A stretch of DNA of 64,000 bases, taken from Pseudomonas tritici (GTDB lineage Bacteria > Pseudomonadota > Gammaproteobacteria > Pseudomonadales > Pseudomonadaceae). Positions 19,342-27,623 of this stretch are shown piece by piece (within the stretch, counting starts at the first letter, position 1; each line of letters opens with the position of its first letter). The stretch is from the NCBI RefSeq assembly GCF_014268275.3, contig NZ_CP077084.1, positions 1,116,001 through 1,180,000 of the forward strand, in the 5' to 3' direction. The notes under the pieces are model-generated. The model saw nothing but the letters and a program-made list of their open reading frames with translations, had not been told where the DNA came from and made no database searches. The position numbers were made by a program, and so were the translations under genes.

Positions 19342-20134
19342 GGGCGCGCCAATCGGTGTGTTCGATTCCGGTGTTGGCGGCTTGTCGGTACTGGCCGAAA
19401 TCCAGCAATTGCTGCCCCATGAGTCGCTGCTGTACGTGGCCGACTGCGGGCATATCCCCTATGGCGAGAAAACCCCGGCGTTTATTCGTGAGCGCTCGCG
19501 GCAGGTCGCGGCGTTTCTCCGCGACAAGGGCGCCAAGGCATTTGTGATTGCCTGCAACACCGCGACCGTCGCGGCCGTCGCCGACTTGCGCCAGGACTAT
19601 CCCGACTGGCCACTGGTGGGCATGGAGCCCGCTGTCAAACCTGCTGCCGCCGCCACCCGCAGCGGCGTGGTCGGTGTGCTTGCCACCACCGGCACGCTGC
19701 AAAGCGCCAAGTTCGCTGCGCTGCTGGACCGCTTCGCCACTGATGTTCGGGTCATCACCCAACCCTGCCCGGGCCTGGTGGAGCTGATTGAAACCGGCGA
19801 CCTGAACAGCCCCGCCCTGCGCCAGTTATTGCAGGGTTACATCGAACCGCTGCTCAGCGCCGGTTGCGACACCATCATCCTCGGCTGCACCCACTATCCC
19901 TTCCTCAAGCCGCTCCTGGCGCAGATGCTGCCCCCCAGCATCATCCTTATCGACACCGGTGCCGCCGTGGCCCGCCAGCTCAAGCGTTTACTGAGTGAGC
20001 GCGATCTTCTGGCCGTCGGCGACCCTGAACCTGCACCTGCACAGTTCTGGACCAGTGGCGATCTGCAACATTTCAGAAACATCCTACCTACACTATGGAA
20101 ATCTTCCGGAAATGTGAGTAATTTCAGTTTGTGA
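19334..20134 (+). CDS. murI: Glutamate racemase
   Basis: Supplies D-glutamate for peptidoglycan. From ATG 19334 ([19 protein letters not shown]) the product is 266 residues; the frame is open further upstream but inside moeB. Both catalytic cysteines are present, ACNTATV (Cys74) and GCTHYP (about 184), with DSGVGG at the substrate site. It overlaps the moeB stop by eight bases and closes the hemA operon. Confidence 0.96.
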   Translation: MVKGAPIGVFDSGVGGLSVLAEIQQLLPHESLLYVADCGHIPYGEKTPAFIRERSRQVAAFLRDKGAKAFVIACNTATVAAVADLRQDYPDWPLVGMEPAVKPAAAATRSGVVGVLATTGTLQSAKFAALLDRFATDVRVITQPCPGLVELIETGDLNSPALRQLLQGYIEPLLSAGCDTIILGCTHYPFLKPLLAQMLPPSIILIDTGAAVARQLKRLLSERDLLAVGDPEPAPAQFWTSGDLQHFRNILPTLWKSSGNVSNFSL

Positions 20135-20162
20135 AAAAGTCGTGAAAAAATCACGGTTTTTG
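20131..20162 (+). terminator. Likely terminator after murI
   Basis: CGTGA (20141-20145) and TCACG (20151-20155) form a short stem flanked by an A-run and a T-run (TTTTT at 20157-20161). The stem is short, so efficiency is uncertain. Confidence 0.5.
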
Positions 20163-20247
20163 ACTGAACTTCTGCATTAATGGCGACTTCTATAGCACGT
20201 TAGCCTGTACATAAAATCTTACAACGTCGTTTGAAGGGATGTTTCAT

Positions 20248-20766
20248 ATGAAGCGTTTTCTCTGTTTGGCTGCGCTTGCGGCCGCGGTAATGGGGCACTC
20301 TTTTTCGGCGCAAGCCGCCGGGTTGGAGTTTGGTCTGGGGGCAACCAGTGATTCAACGCTGACCTATCGGTTGGGGTTGACGTCGGATTGGGACAAGAGC
20401 TGGATGCAGAGCGATACCGGTCGCCTGACGGGCTATTGGAGCGGCGCTTACACTTACTGGGAAGGTGACGATCGCGCTGGCGCCAGTAGCCTGTCGTTCT
20501 CGCCCGTGTTTGTGTATGAGTTTGCCGGGCAGTCGGTCAAACCCTACATCGAAGCCGGGATCGGCGTAGCGGTGTTCTCCCGTACCAAGTTGGAAGACAA
20601 CAACATTGGCCAGGCCTTTCAGTTCGAAGACCGCCTGGGTTTTGGTCTGCGGTTTACCGGTGGGCATGAAGTGGGCATTCGTGCCACGCACTATTCCAAC
20701 GCCGGGATCAGCAGCAATAACGATGGGGTAGAGAGCTACTCGCTGCATTACACCATGCCGCTGTAG
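20248..20766 (+). CDS. pagL: PagL-like lipid A 3-O-deacylase (acyloxyacyl hydrolase family)
   Basis: Outer-membrane beta-barrel esterase that removes the 3-position acyl chain of lipid A. The 172-residue product starts with a signal peptide (cleavage expected after AQA, residue 23) and is made of alternating hydrophobic strands. The catalytic His-Ser pair is seen in RATHYSNAG near residues 147-150, followed by the acidic residue in NNDGVES; the C terminus ends in an aromatic-rich strand (YSLHYTMPL). ATG at 20248 is chosen because AAGGGA lies ten bases upstream; an ATG at 20239 is too close to it. Single-gene unit between murI and a REP hairpin. Confidence 0.82.
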   Translation: MKRFLCLAALAAAVMGHSFSAQAAGLEFGLGATSDSTLTYRLGLTSDWDKSWMQSDTGRLTGYWSGAYTYWEGDDRAGASSLSFSPVFVYEFAGQSVKPYIEAGIGVAVFSRTKLEDNNIGQAFQFEDRLGFGLRFTGGHEVGIRATHYSNAGISSNNDGVESYSLHYTMPL

Positions 20767-20791
20767 TCTTCAGGCCGCTGAAGATATCCCC

Positions 20792-20819
20792 TGTGGGAGC
20801 GAGCAAGCCCGCTCCCACA
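20792..20819. repeat. Single REP palindrome between pagL and a convergent gene
   Basis: TGTGGGAGC at 20792-20800 and its complement at 20811-20819 form a hairpin. The sequence AAGCCCGCTCCCACA at 20805-20819 is the same REP core that is occupied by the IS110 element at 40570. It separates two convergent genes and may act as a terminator. Confidence 0.8.
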
Positions 20820-20843
20820 TTTAGATCCCCACTCATTTCACGA

Positions 20844-21149
20844 TCAGCGATACGCCGTCGCAATCCCTTCGCGTTCGGTCAAGCACTCCGGAGCGCCCAT
20901 CTCGAACTCCCGGCAAATCAACGGCCGTCGCTCATAGATCGTGCACATCATCGTGTCCCGATCCAGCGCTGCGCACCAGCCGTCGTCCAGGCGCAGCATC
21001 ACTTCGCCGCCCCAATCGTCGGTATCGATATAGCGCTCCGGCACGCCGGTGTCGGTAATCAGCATGACTTCCAGCTGGCAGCAGCAGGCCGCGCACGTCG
21101 AGCAGGTGACGGCGGGTTCAGCGATTTGGGTGTGGGGGATGTTGGTCAT
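20844..21149 (-). CDS. YkgJ family cysteine-cluster protein
   Basis: A 101-residue cytoplasmic protein with the family's eight-cysteine pattern: CSTCAACCC near residues 16-24, then CAALDRDTMMC and CREFEMGAPEC. These residues probably bind a zinc or iron ion. The biochemical role of this family is not known to me. It is a single gene, convergent with pagL, with no operon partners. Confidence 0.83.
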   Translation of the reverse strand: MTNIPHTQIAEPAVTCSTCAACCCQLEVMLITDTGVPERYIDTDDWGGEVMLRLDDGWCAALDRDTMMCTIYERRPLICREFEMGAPECLTEREGIATAYR

Positions 21150-21203
21150 AGGTGCGCAGTGTAAGGCAAGCGGGTCACGCAGATGTGAAACGGCTGACGG
21201 ACG

Positions 21204-21683
21204 TCAACGCGCCAAACGGTGTAACCCCACGAAAACCAAGGCCCACAGCAGCGCCAACGCAATCAGGGTGGGCGCCACACTAAAACCAAACTGCACGCCC
21301 GCCAATTGGCTGCCGGCGTAATAAGAGAGCGGCCCGCCCCCTGCACCGAGCACGGCCGCCCGCCACCAGGGGCGTGCGCTCCAGGCCAGGCAGTGGCGCA
21401 ATGTGGTGGCCAGCAGGGCCCATAGCAGGATTAGCCAGAGGGGAATCAGCGGGCCAGGCTCAGTAAACTGAAATACCCCCAGCGCGCGCAACGCGGTATC
21501 CAGTAGTGTGCCCAGGATTGTAACGCTGAGGATCAGCTTGCCCTCACTGGCCCATGAACTTATCCACAGCAGATGAATGCCCAGTACAGCCAGCCCTACC
21601 AGTAACCATAAGCTGTCACCGCCGAGCACGCAGGCGAACCAGCCGCACTGAAAAAGCACGGCATTGGCCAATGTCTTAAGCAC
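21204..21683 (-). CDS. DUF2878 family membrane protein
   Basis: Last gene of the nine-gene minus-strand operon that begins at 29516. The 159-residue product is almost entirely hydrophobic, with about five membrane segments (for example FACVLGGDSLWLLVGLAVLGIHLLW and LIPLWLILLWALLATTLRHC). The start is taken as GTG at 21683, which overlaps the end of the upstream methyltransferase gene by eight bases; the frame is open further upstream but only as a shadow of that gene. Family members accompany cfa/DUF1365/FAD-oxidoreductase clusters in pseudomonads. Function unknown; a role in lipid modification is inferred from context only. Confidence 0.75.
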   Translation of the reverse strand: MLKTLANAVLFQCGWFACVLGGDSLWLLVGLAVLGIHLLWISSWASEGKLILSVTILGTLLDTALRALGVFQFTEPGPLIPLWLILLWALLATTLRHCLAWSARPWWRAAVLGAGGGPLSYYAGSQLAGVQFGFSVAPTLIALALLWALVFVGLHRLAR

Positions 21684-22947
21684 TGAAGCGTCCGAGCAGC
21701 GGCGGGTTAATCGCTGACGGTTTGGCCAGCAGCAATTGCGCCGTGCCAATGGTGCGCTCCATAAAGCCTCCTTCGCAGTAACACAGGTAAAACTCCCACA
21801 GCCGCAGGAAGTATTCGTCGTAGCCCAATTCGGCGAGGCGGCCATGGGCGCGGCGAAAATTCTCATGCCACAGGCGCAAGGTTCGCGCGTAGTGCAGGCC
21901 GAAATCCTCCATGTGCAGCAGGTTCATATCGGTGTCTCGGCTGACGATGTGCAGCATGTTTTGCACACTGGGCAAAGCGCCGCCGGGGAAGATATAGCGC
22001 TGGATGAAATCCACGCTGCGCTTGGCCTGTTCAAAGCGTTGCTCACGAATGGTGATGGCTTGCAGCAACATCAGGCCGTCACTTTTGAGCAGGTGCGCGC
22101 ACTGTTTGAAGTAGGTCGGCAGAAAACGATGGCCCACTGCTTCGATCATCTCGATGGACACCAGCTTGTCGTACTGGCCGGTCAGGTCGCGGTAGTCCTT
22201 CAGCAACAGGGTGACCTGGCTTTGCAGCCCCAGGGCCTCGATGCGTTTTTCGGTGTAGGCAAACTGTTCCTTGGACAAGGTCGTGGTGGTGACCTTGCAA
22301 CCGTAATGCTGCGCCGCATACAGCGCCATGCTGCCCCAGCCGGTGCCGATTTCCAGCAGGTGGTCGCTGGGTTTGAGCGCAAGCTTCTGGCAGATGCGCT
22401 CAAGCTTGTTCAGTTGTGCTTGCTCCAGGGTGTCGTCGGGGGTCAGGAATTGCGCCGCCGAGTACATCATGGTGGGGTCGAGGAATTCTTCGAACAGGTC
22501 GTTGCCGAGGTCGTAATGGGCGGCGATGTTTTTTTGCGAACCCTTGCGTGTGTTGCGATTGAGCCAGTGCAGGCCCTGGGTGAACGGCCGGGCCAAGCGT
22601 GCCAGGCCGCCTTCCATCGCATCCAGCACATCCAGGTTGCTGACCATCACGCGCACCACGGCGGTCAGGTCCGGGCTGCTCCAGTAACCGTGAATAAATG
22701 CCTCGCCAGCGCCAATAGAACCGTTGGCCGCCACCAGGCCCCACACGGCGGGGTCGAGGATCTGGATCTCCCCCAGCAAGTGCGCTTCGCGTGCGCCGAA
22801 TACTTGCCGTTCGCCATCCTCGATCACCACCAATTGGCCATGGCGCAATTGGCTGAGTTGGCGCAGCACGCCTTTGCGCAACAGTGCGGTGGTCATGCCG
22901 TTGACGTTCAGGCGGTTGGCCTTGACCGATACGTTAGGGGATTTCAT
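21676..22947 (-). CDS. Cyclopropane-fatty-acyl-phospholipid synthase family methyltransferase (Cfa/UfaM-like)
   Basis: SAM-dependent enzyme acting on unsaturated chains of membrane phospholipids. From ATG 22947 (MKSPNVSVKANRL) it has 423 residues. A lipid-binding N-terminal part is followed by NIAAHYDLGNDLFEEFLDPTMMYS, the SAM loop LEIGTGWGSMALYAA at about 201-215 and the family motif KLVSIEMIEAVG. Together with DUF1365, an FAD oxidoreductase and photolyase it resembles clusters linked to furan fatty acid synthesis and photo-oxidative stress (ufaM in P. putida), so a methyltransferase making a furan-lipid precursor is as likely as a cyclopropane synthase. It overlaps DUF1365 by 14 bases. Confidence 0.85.
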   Translation of the reverse strand: MKSPNVSVKANRLNVNGMTTALLRKGVLRQLSQLRHGQLVVIEDGERQVFGAREAHLLGEIQILDPAVWGLVAANGSIGAGEAFIHGYWSSPDLTAVVRVMVSNLDVLDAMEGGLARLARPFTQGLHWLNRNTRKGSQKNIAAHYDLGNDLFEEFLDPTMMYSAAQFLTPDDTLEQAQLNKLERICQKLALKPSDHLLEIGTGWGSMALYAAQHYGCKVTTTTLSKEQFAYTEKRIEALGLQSQVTLLLKDYRDLTGQYDKLVSIEMIEAVGHRFLPTYFKQCAHLLKSDGLMLLQAITIREQRFEQAKRSVDFIQRYIFPGGALPSVQNMLHIVSRDTDMNLLHMEDFGLHYARTLRLWHENFRRAHGRLAELGYDEYFLRLWEFYLCYCEGGFMERTIGTAQLLLAKPSAINPPLLGRFSA

Positions 22948-23743
22948 GGCGGCGATCCTTGGAATAACCGACTGCGGTGCGGGAGGCGCCATCGGCGGCC
23001 CGGTGGGGAAAAATCGGTGTGCGTTTGAGCAACAGGCGCATGGCTTGCCAGTAGATCGCCAAGCAAGTCTTGGCAGTCATCCAGGGGAAGCGCCATAGGT
23101 ATCGATGCAAACTGGTGCGGTTCAGCGTTTCCTTGTGCAGGCTCAAGGTGGCGTCGAACACTTTCAACTCGCCCTGCCAGTCGGCCATGTGCACGCCGAG
23201 TTTGTCGGCGGGTGGGCTGAAGCTCATGCGGTATTCCAGGTCGCGCGGCAAAAACGGCGACACATGGAAGGCCTTGGCCACGGCGAAGTGCTGGTGTTCA
23301 TCCGCGCCGAGGGCCTGGGCGGGCAGCACGTAGTGATAGCGCTCGCGCCATGGGGTGTTGGTCACTTCACACAGGATCGCGGCCAGACGTCCGTCGGCCT
23401 CGAAGCAGTAGAAGAAACTCACAGGGTTAAAAGCCAGGCCCCAACTGCGGGCCTGGGTCAGTAGGCAGATAACGCCCTGGGGCGTACGCCCCAGCGCCTT
23501 GCCGACTTCCTGGCGCACGGCATCGCTCAAGCTCATGCCGGTACGCGTCAATTCACGCAGGTAATCCTGTTGGCGAAAACCAAAGGGCGCCAGCCAGCTG
23601 CGCCCGGCCAAGGGCGACAGCCCTAGCACTTCGTGTTCTTCGCTCAGATCCAGGTACAACAGGCCGATGCGGTAGCGAAAGGCGTGGGCCTTGGGCGCAA
23701 ATCGGCGATGGGCAATCCAGCCGCTGTACAGGGCGCTGTTCAC
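22934..23743 (-). CDS. DUF1365 family protein
   Basis: A 269-residue protein of the DUF1365 family, recognised by NSALYSGWIAHRRFAPKAHAF at the N terminus and NPVSFFYCFEADGRLAAILCEVTNTPWRERYHYVL in the middle. The start is GTG at 23743, which overlaps the stop of the FAD oxidoreductase gene (GTGA). Members co-occur with a flavin oxidoreductase and a Cfa-type methyltransferase and are thought to take part in unusual fatty acid formation. No catalytic residues can be named from the sequence. Confidence 0.85.
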   Translation of the reverse strand: MNSALYSGWIAHRRFAPKAHAFRYRIGLLYLDLSEEHEVLGLSPLAGRSWLAPFGFRQQDYLRELTRTGMSLSDAVRQEVGKALGRTPQGVICLLTQARSWGLAFNPVSFFYCFEADGRLAAILCEVTNTPWRERYHYVLPAQALGADEHQHFAVAKAFHVSPFLPRDLEYRMSFSPPADKLGVHMADWQGELKVFDATLSLHKETLNRTSLHRYLWRFPWMTAKTCLAIYWQAMRLLLKRTPIFPHRAADGASRTAVGYSKDRRHEIP

Positions 23744-24987
23744 AGGGTTTCCCCAAACGCTTGGGCCACGCGCAAGGCGCTGACCACGCCGTCTTCGTGG
23801 AAACCGTTGGCCCAGTAGGCACCGCAATAGAAGGTGTTACGCACGCCAGACACTTCTTCCCAACGGCCTTGGGCCGCGACCGCTGCCAGGCTGTATTGCG
23901 GATGGGCGTAGGTGTAGCGGGCCAGCACCTTCAGCGGGTTGATCATCGACGTCTGGTTCAGGCTCACGCAAAAGGTCGTGGCGCTGTCGATGCCTTGCAG
24001 GATGTTCATGTCATAAGTCACCGCCGCCGGCGCCTGCCTATTGCCGGTCAGCCGATAATTCCAGCTGGCCCAGGCCAGTTTGCGGTCGGGCAGCAGGCGG
24101 GTGTCGGTGTGCAGCACCACTTCGTTATCGGCATAAGGCAGGGCGCCGAGGACCGCTTGTTCGGCTGGGCTTGGATCGGCCAGCAGTGCCAGGGCCTGGT
24201 CGCTGTGGCAGGCGAAGACCACCCGATCAAATGCCTCGCTGCCGGCCGGGCTGTGGATAACCACGCCGTCGTCGGTACGCTCAACGTTATGCACAGGGCA
24301 ATTGAGGCGGATCTGTTCGCGGAAGCTGCGGGTCAGCGGTTCGATATAACGGCTGGAGCCTCCCTCGATCACGCACCATTGCGGGCGGTTACTCACCGAG
24401 AGCAAGCCGTGATTCTTGAAGAAGCGCACAAAGAACTGCAACGGGAAGCCAAGCATGTCGGCCAGGGACATCGACCAGATCGCCGCGCCCATGGGCACGA
24501 TGTAGTGCCGGATAAACCGCTCGCCGTAGTGACCGGCGTTGAGATAGTCACCCAGGGTCATTTCGGCGCTGATGCGTTGGTCTTGCAGGTCCAGCGGTGC
24601 CTGGCGATTGAAGCGCAAGATGTCGCGCAACATGCCCCAGAAGCCCGGCGAAAGGATATTGCGACGCTGGGCAAACAGGCTGTTGAGGTTGTTGCCGTTG
24701 TACTCCAAACCCGTCTCCTCATCGCACACCGAAAAGCTCATCTCGGTGGGCTTGAACGTGACGCCGATCTGCCCCAGCAGGCGGATGAAGTTGGGGTAGG
24801 TCCAGTCGTTAAACACGATGAAGCCGGTGTCTACCGCGTAGCTTTTGCCCTCGACGGTCACGTTGACCGTGTGGGTATGCCCGCCAATACGGTCACCCGC
24901 TTCGAACAGCGTAATTTCATGCTGGCGGCTGAGCAGGTAAGCACTGGTCAGTCCCGCGATGCCGCTGCCAATGATGGCGATCTTCAC
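23740..24987 (-). CDS. NAD(P)/FAD-dependent oxidoreductase (amine-oxidase fold)
   Basis: Flavoprotein of 415 residues. The dinucleotide-binding motif IIGSGIAGLTSAYLL is at the very N terminus (GSGIAG at 7-12), followed by EAGDRIGGHTHTV, the flavin contact typical of amine oxidase/desaturase-like enzymes. The C terminus carries GVRNTFYCGAYWANGFHEDGVVSAL, the second FAD contact. It is the third member of the conserved FAD-DUF1365-Cfa trio and probably oxidises the modified acyl chain. It overlaps the SDR gene upstream by four bases. Confidence 0.87.
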   Translation of the reverse strand: MKIAIIGSGIAGLTSAYLLSRQHEITLFEAGDRIGGHTHTVNVTVEGKSYAVDTGFIVFNDWTYPNFIRLLGQIGVTFKPTEMSFSVCDEETGLEYNGNNLNSLFAQRRNILSPGFWGMLRDILRFNRQAPLDLQDQRISAEMTLGDYLNAGHYGERFIRHYIVPMGAAIWSMSLADMLGFPLQFFVRFFKNHGLLSVSNRPQWCVIEGGSSRYIEPLTRSFREQIRLNCPVHNVERTDDGVVIHSPAGSEAFDRVVFACHSDQALALLADPSPAEQAVLGALPYADNEVVLHTDTRLLPDRKLAWASWNYRLTGNRQAPAAVTYDMNILQGIDSATTFCVSLNQTSMINPLKVLARYTYAHPQYSLAAVAAQGRWEEVSGVRNTFYCGAYWANGFHEDGVVSALRVAQAFGETL

Positions 24988-25766
24988 AGGTCGTCCTTTT
25001 TCGGCGGTGGGCTGCGCAACATGCGTTTACCGATGATCAACTGCGCGCGATTCGGGAGTTTCGACAGTGGCCAGAGGGTGGCGATAAACAGTGCAGGAAA
25101 GGCGATTTCCAGCGGGCGTTTTTCCAGCTTGGCGAAGATGTGCCGCGCGGCTTTGTCCGCCGACCAACTGAGGGGCATGGGGAAGTCGTTGCGTTCGGTC
25201 AGCGGCGTGTCGACAAAGCCTGGGCTGATCACAGTAACGTCGATGTTTTCCGGCGAAAGGCTGATGCGCAGGGCTTCGAACAGGTAGCGCAAGCCGGCCT
25301 TGGACGCGCCATAGGCTTCGGCGCGAGGCATCGGCAGATACGTCACGGCGCTGGCGACACCCACCAAGTGGGGGCTGTGCCCGGCCCGCAAAAGCGGCAG
25401 GGCTGCTTCGATGCAATAGCTGCTCGCCAGCAGGTTGGTGCGCACCACGTGCTCGATGATCGATGAATCGAACTGCTTGGCGTCCACATATTCACAGGTG
25501 CCGGCATTGAGGATCACCGTGTCCAGGGAACCCCAGACCACGCCGATGTGTTCGCCGATCTCGCGCACGGTCTGGCTGTTGGTCAGGTCGCCGGCCACCA
25601 CCAGCACTTGGCCGGGGTAACGTTGCGCGAGCGCTTCCAAAGGCCCCTTGGTGCGGGAGCTGAGTGCGACGTGGGCGCCGCTGTTGAGCAACTCCACGGC
25701 GAGCGCGGCACCGATACCACTGCTGGCGCCGGTCAGCCAATAACGACGGGGCGGTACTGCGTTCAT
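24984..25766 (-). CDS. Short-chain dehydrogenase/reductase
   Basis: NAD(P)-dependent oxidoreductase of 260 residues, with the nucleotide loop TGASSGIGAALA at about 12-23 and the catalytic YGASK (Tyr-x-x-x-Lys) preceded by a Ser. The start at 25766 (MNAVPPRRYWLTGAS) has a strong ribosome site (GGAG). It overlaps both neighbours by four bases. The C-terminal part (MLRSPPPKKDDL) is positively charged. Substrate unknown; its place between the NTF2-like and FAD genes suggests a lipid-related role. Confidence 0.88.
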   Translation of the reverse strand: MNAVPPRRYWLTGASSGIGAALAVELLNSGAHVALSSRTKGPLEALAQRYPGQVLVVAGDLTNSQTVREIGEHIGVVWGSLDTVILNAGTCEYVDAKQFDSSIIEHVVRTNLLASSYCIEAALPLLRAGHSPHLVGVASAVTYLPMPRAEAYGASKAGLRYLFEALRISLSPENIDVTVISPGFVDTPLTERNDFPMPLSWSADKAARHIFAKLEKRPLEIAFPALFIATLWPLSKLPNRAQLIIGKRMLRSPPPKKDDL

Positions 25767-26185
25767 CCCACTCTCCTTTTCAGCCAACTCACGACGCTGC
25801 CCAGCACGGGCACGTGTTCGTACAGCATGGCGCCGGCATCGAAATAGTCACGGTGGCGGTACACCTTGTCACGCCACATCAAGTGCGAGCAGCCTTCCAC
25901 GCGAATCACCTTGCCGTTGGCCAGGCGCGGGTGGCTGAAACTCATCTTCCAGCGCAGGTAACCTTCGCCTTCGGCCACTTGGTCGAAACCGTGGAAGTCG
26001 AAGCGTAGCTGGCTGACGTTGCTGTACAACTCGCCGAAGTAGCGGTGCAGGGCGGGCAGCCCATGCACTTCATGGAGCGGGTCGGTAAAGGCGATGTCCT
26101 TGCTGTACAAGCTGTCGAGCAGGTGCAGGTTGTGCTTGTCCAGCGTGGCGAAGGCCTGGGCGAAGCGTCGCAGGAAGTCACTCAT
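25763..26185 (-). CDS. NTF2-like / SnoaL-type protein
   Basis: A 140-residue protein with the cone-shaped NTF2 fold signature (FATLDKHNLHLLDSLYSKDIAFTDPLHEVHGLPALHRYFGELY). These proteins are small enzymes or ligand-binding partners. ATG at 26185 has GGGGGTG upstream and overlaps the photolyase stop by eight bases. An in-frame GTG two codons upstream is a less likely start. Specific function unknown; conserved in the light-responsive cluster. Confidence 0.78.
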   Translation of the reverse strand: MSDFLRRFAQAFATLDKHNLHLLDSLYSKDIAFTDPLHEVHGLPALHRYFGELYSNVSQLRFDFHGFDQVAEGEGYLRWKMSFSHPRLANGKVIRVEGCSHLMWRDKVYRHRDYFDAGAMLYEHVPVLGSVVSWLKRRVG

Positions 26186-27623
26186 ATTCACCCCCTGCGG
26201 CGTGTCGCGAGGGCAGGCTGCGGAAAGCGGCCAAGGCGCGTTCGCGGGATTTCTTCAGGTCGACAATCGAGCGTGGGTAGTCGGCCACGCCGAACAAACC
26301 ACCGGCGGCTTCGGGGTTGTGCACATCCTTTTTATTCAGCGTGGCGAGTTCCGGCAGCCAGTGCTTGATAAAGACGCCTTCGCTGTCGAATTTTTCCGAC
26401 TGGCTCAGAGGGCTGAAAATCCGGAAGTACGGCGCCGAGTCGGTGCCGGTGGATGAGCTCCACTGCCAGCCGCCGTTGTTGGCGGCCAGGTCGCCATCGA
26501 TCAGGTGACGCATGAAGAAGCGCTCGCCTTCACGCCAGTCGATCAGCAGGTTCTTGGTCAGGAACATCGCCACGACCATACGCAGGCGGTTGTGCATCCA
26601 GCCGGTCTCCAGCAGTTGTCGCATGGCGGCGTCGATGATCGGCAGGCCGGTGCGCGCCTCCTGCCACGCGGCGAGATCCTTGGGCGCGTTGCGCCAGGCC
26701 ACGGCTTCGGTTTCGGGGCGGAACGCACGGTGGCGCGACACCCGTGGGTAACCCACCAGGATGTGCTTGTAGAACTCGCGCCACAGCAATTCATTGATCC
26801 AGGTGATGGCGCCCATGTCGCCACTCTCGAACTCGCCACCGTTGGTTTGTAACGCGGCGTGCAGGCATTGGCGCGGCGAAATGACCCCCGCAGCGAGGTA
26901 GGCAGAGAGCTGGCTGGTGCCGGGCTTGGCCGGGAAGTCACGCTCGTCCTTGTAGTAGCTGATCTGCTGGTCGGCGAAGGCGTCGAGGCGGCGCCGGGCC
27001 TCGTCTTCACCGGCGGGCCAGAGGGCACGCAGCGTGTCGCTGGGCGGCTCGAAACCTTCGACCGTGTTCGGGATGGGATCGCTTTTCAGCTTGAGCGCAG
27101 CCTGGGCCTTTGGCGCTGCCACCATCTGCGGTAACGCGCTGTGCAGGCGGGTGTAGCAGACCTTGCGGAACTGGCTGTAGACCTGAAAGTAAGTGCCGGT
27201 CTTGGTGAGCACACTGCCAGGCTGGAAGAACAGTTGATCCAGGTAGCTGTGGAAAGTGACGCCTGCCGCTTGCAATGCCTTGGACACTGCCGCATCGCGA
27301 CGGCTTTCATGAATGCCGTATTCCTCGTTGACGTGCACCGACTCCACCGAGAGTTCGCGGCACAGCATGCTCAGCACGCTGGGCGCCTGGTCCCAGGTGG
27401 CTGCGGTGCGAATCAGCAGGGGAATGTTCAACTCGCCCAGCGTTTTACTAAGCGCCTGCAGGTTGCGCAGCCAGAAATCCACTTTGCACGGCGCATCGTC
27501 GTGGGCCAGCCACTGCTCGGGTGTAATCAGATACACGGCCGCCATCGGACCCCGCTGGCTCGCGGCGGTCAGGGCGGTGTTGTCGTGTAGGCGCAAGTCG
27601 GTGCGCAGCCAGATCAGATGCAT
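26178..27623 (-). CDS. phrB: Deoxyribodipyrimidine photolyase
   Basis: Repairs UV-induced cyclobutane pyrimidine dimers with blue light. The 481-residue protein has the N-terminal antenna domain (MHLIWLRTDLRLHDNTAL) and the C-terminal FAD domain with GTSQLSAYLAAGVISPRQC, the WINELLWREFYKHIL motif, WMHNRLRMVVAMFLTKNLLIDWREGE and the terminal DNDVANNGGWQW-like segment (here DLAANNGGWQWSSSTGTD). It immediately follows the MerR regulator (stop and start codons abut), so its expression should follow that regulator. Confidence 0.96.
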   Translation of the reverse strand: MHLIWLRTDLRLHDNTALTAASQRGPMAAVYLITPEQWLAHDDAPCKVDFWLRNLQALSKTLGELNIPLLIRTAATWDQAPSVLSMLCRELSVESVHVNEEYGIHESRRDAAVSKALQAAGVTFHSYLDQLFFQPGSVLTKTGTYFQVYSQFRKVCYTRLHSALPQMVAAPKAQAALKLKSDPIPNTVEGFEPPSDTLRALWPAGEDEARRRLDAFADQQISYYKDERDFPAKPGTSQLSAYLAAGVISPRQCLHAALQTNGGEFESGDMGAITWINELLWREFYKHILVGYPRVSRHRAFRPETEAVAWRNAPKDLAAWQEARTGLPIIDAAMRQLLETGWMHNRLRMVVAMFLTKNLLIDWREGERFFMRHLIDGDLAANNGGWQWSSSTGTDSAPYFRIFSPLSQSEKFDSEGVFIKHWLPELATLNKKDVHNPEAAGGLFGVADYPRSIVDLKKSRERALAAFRSLPSRHAAGGEYE

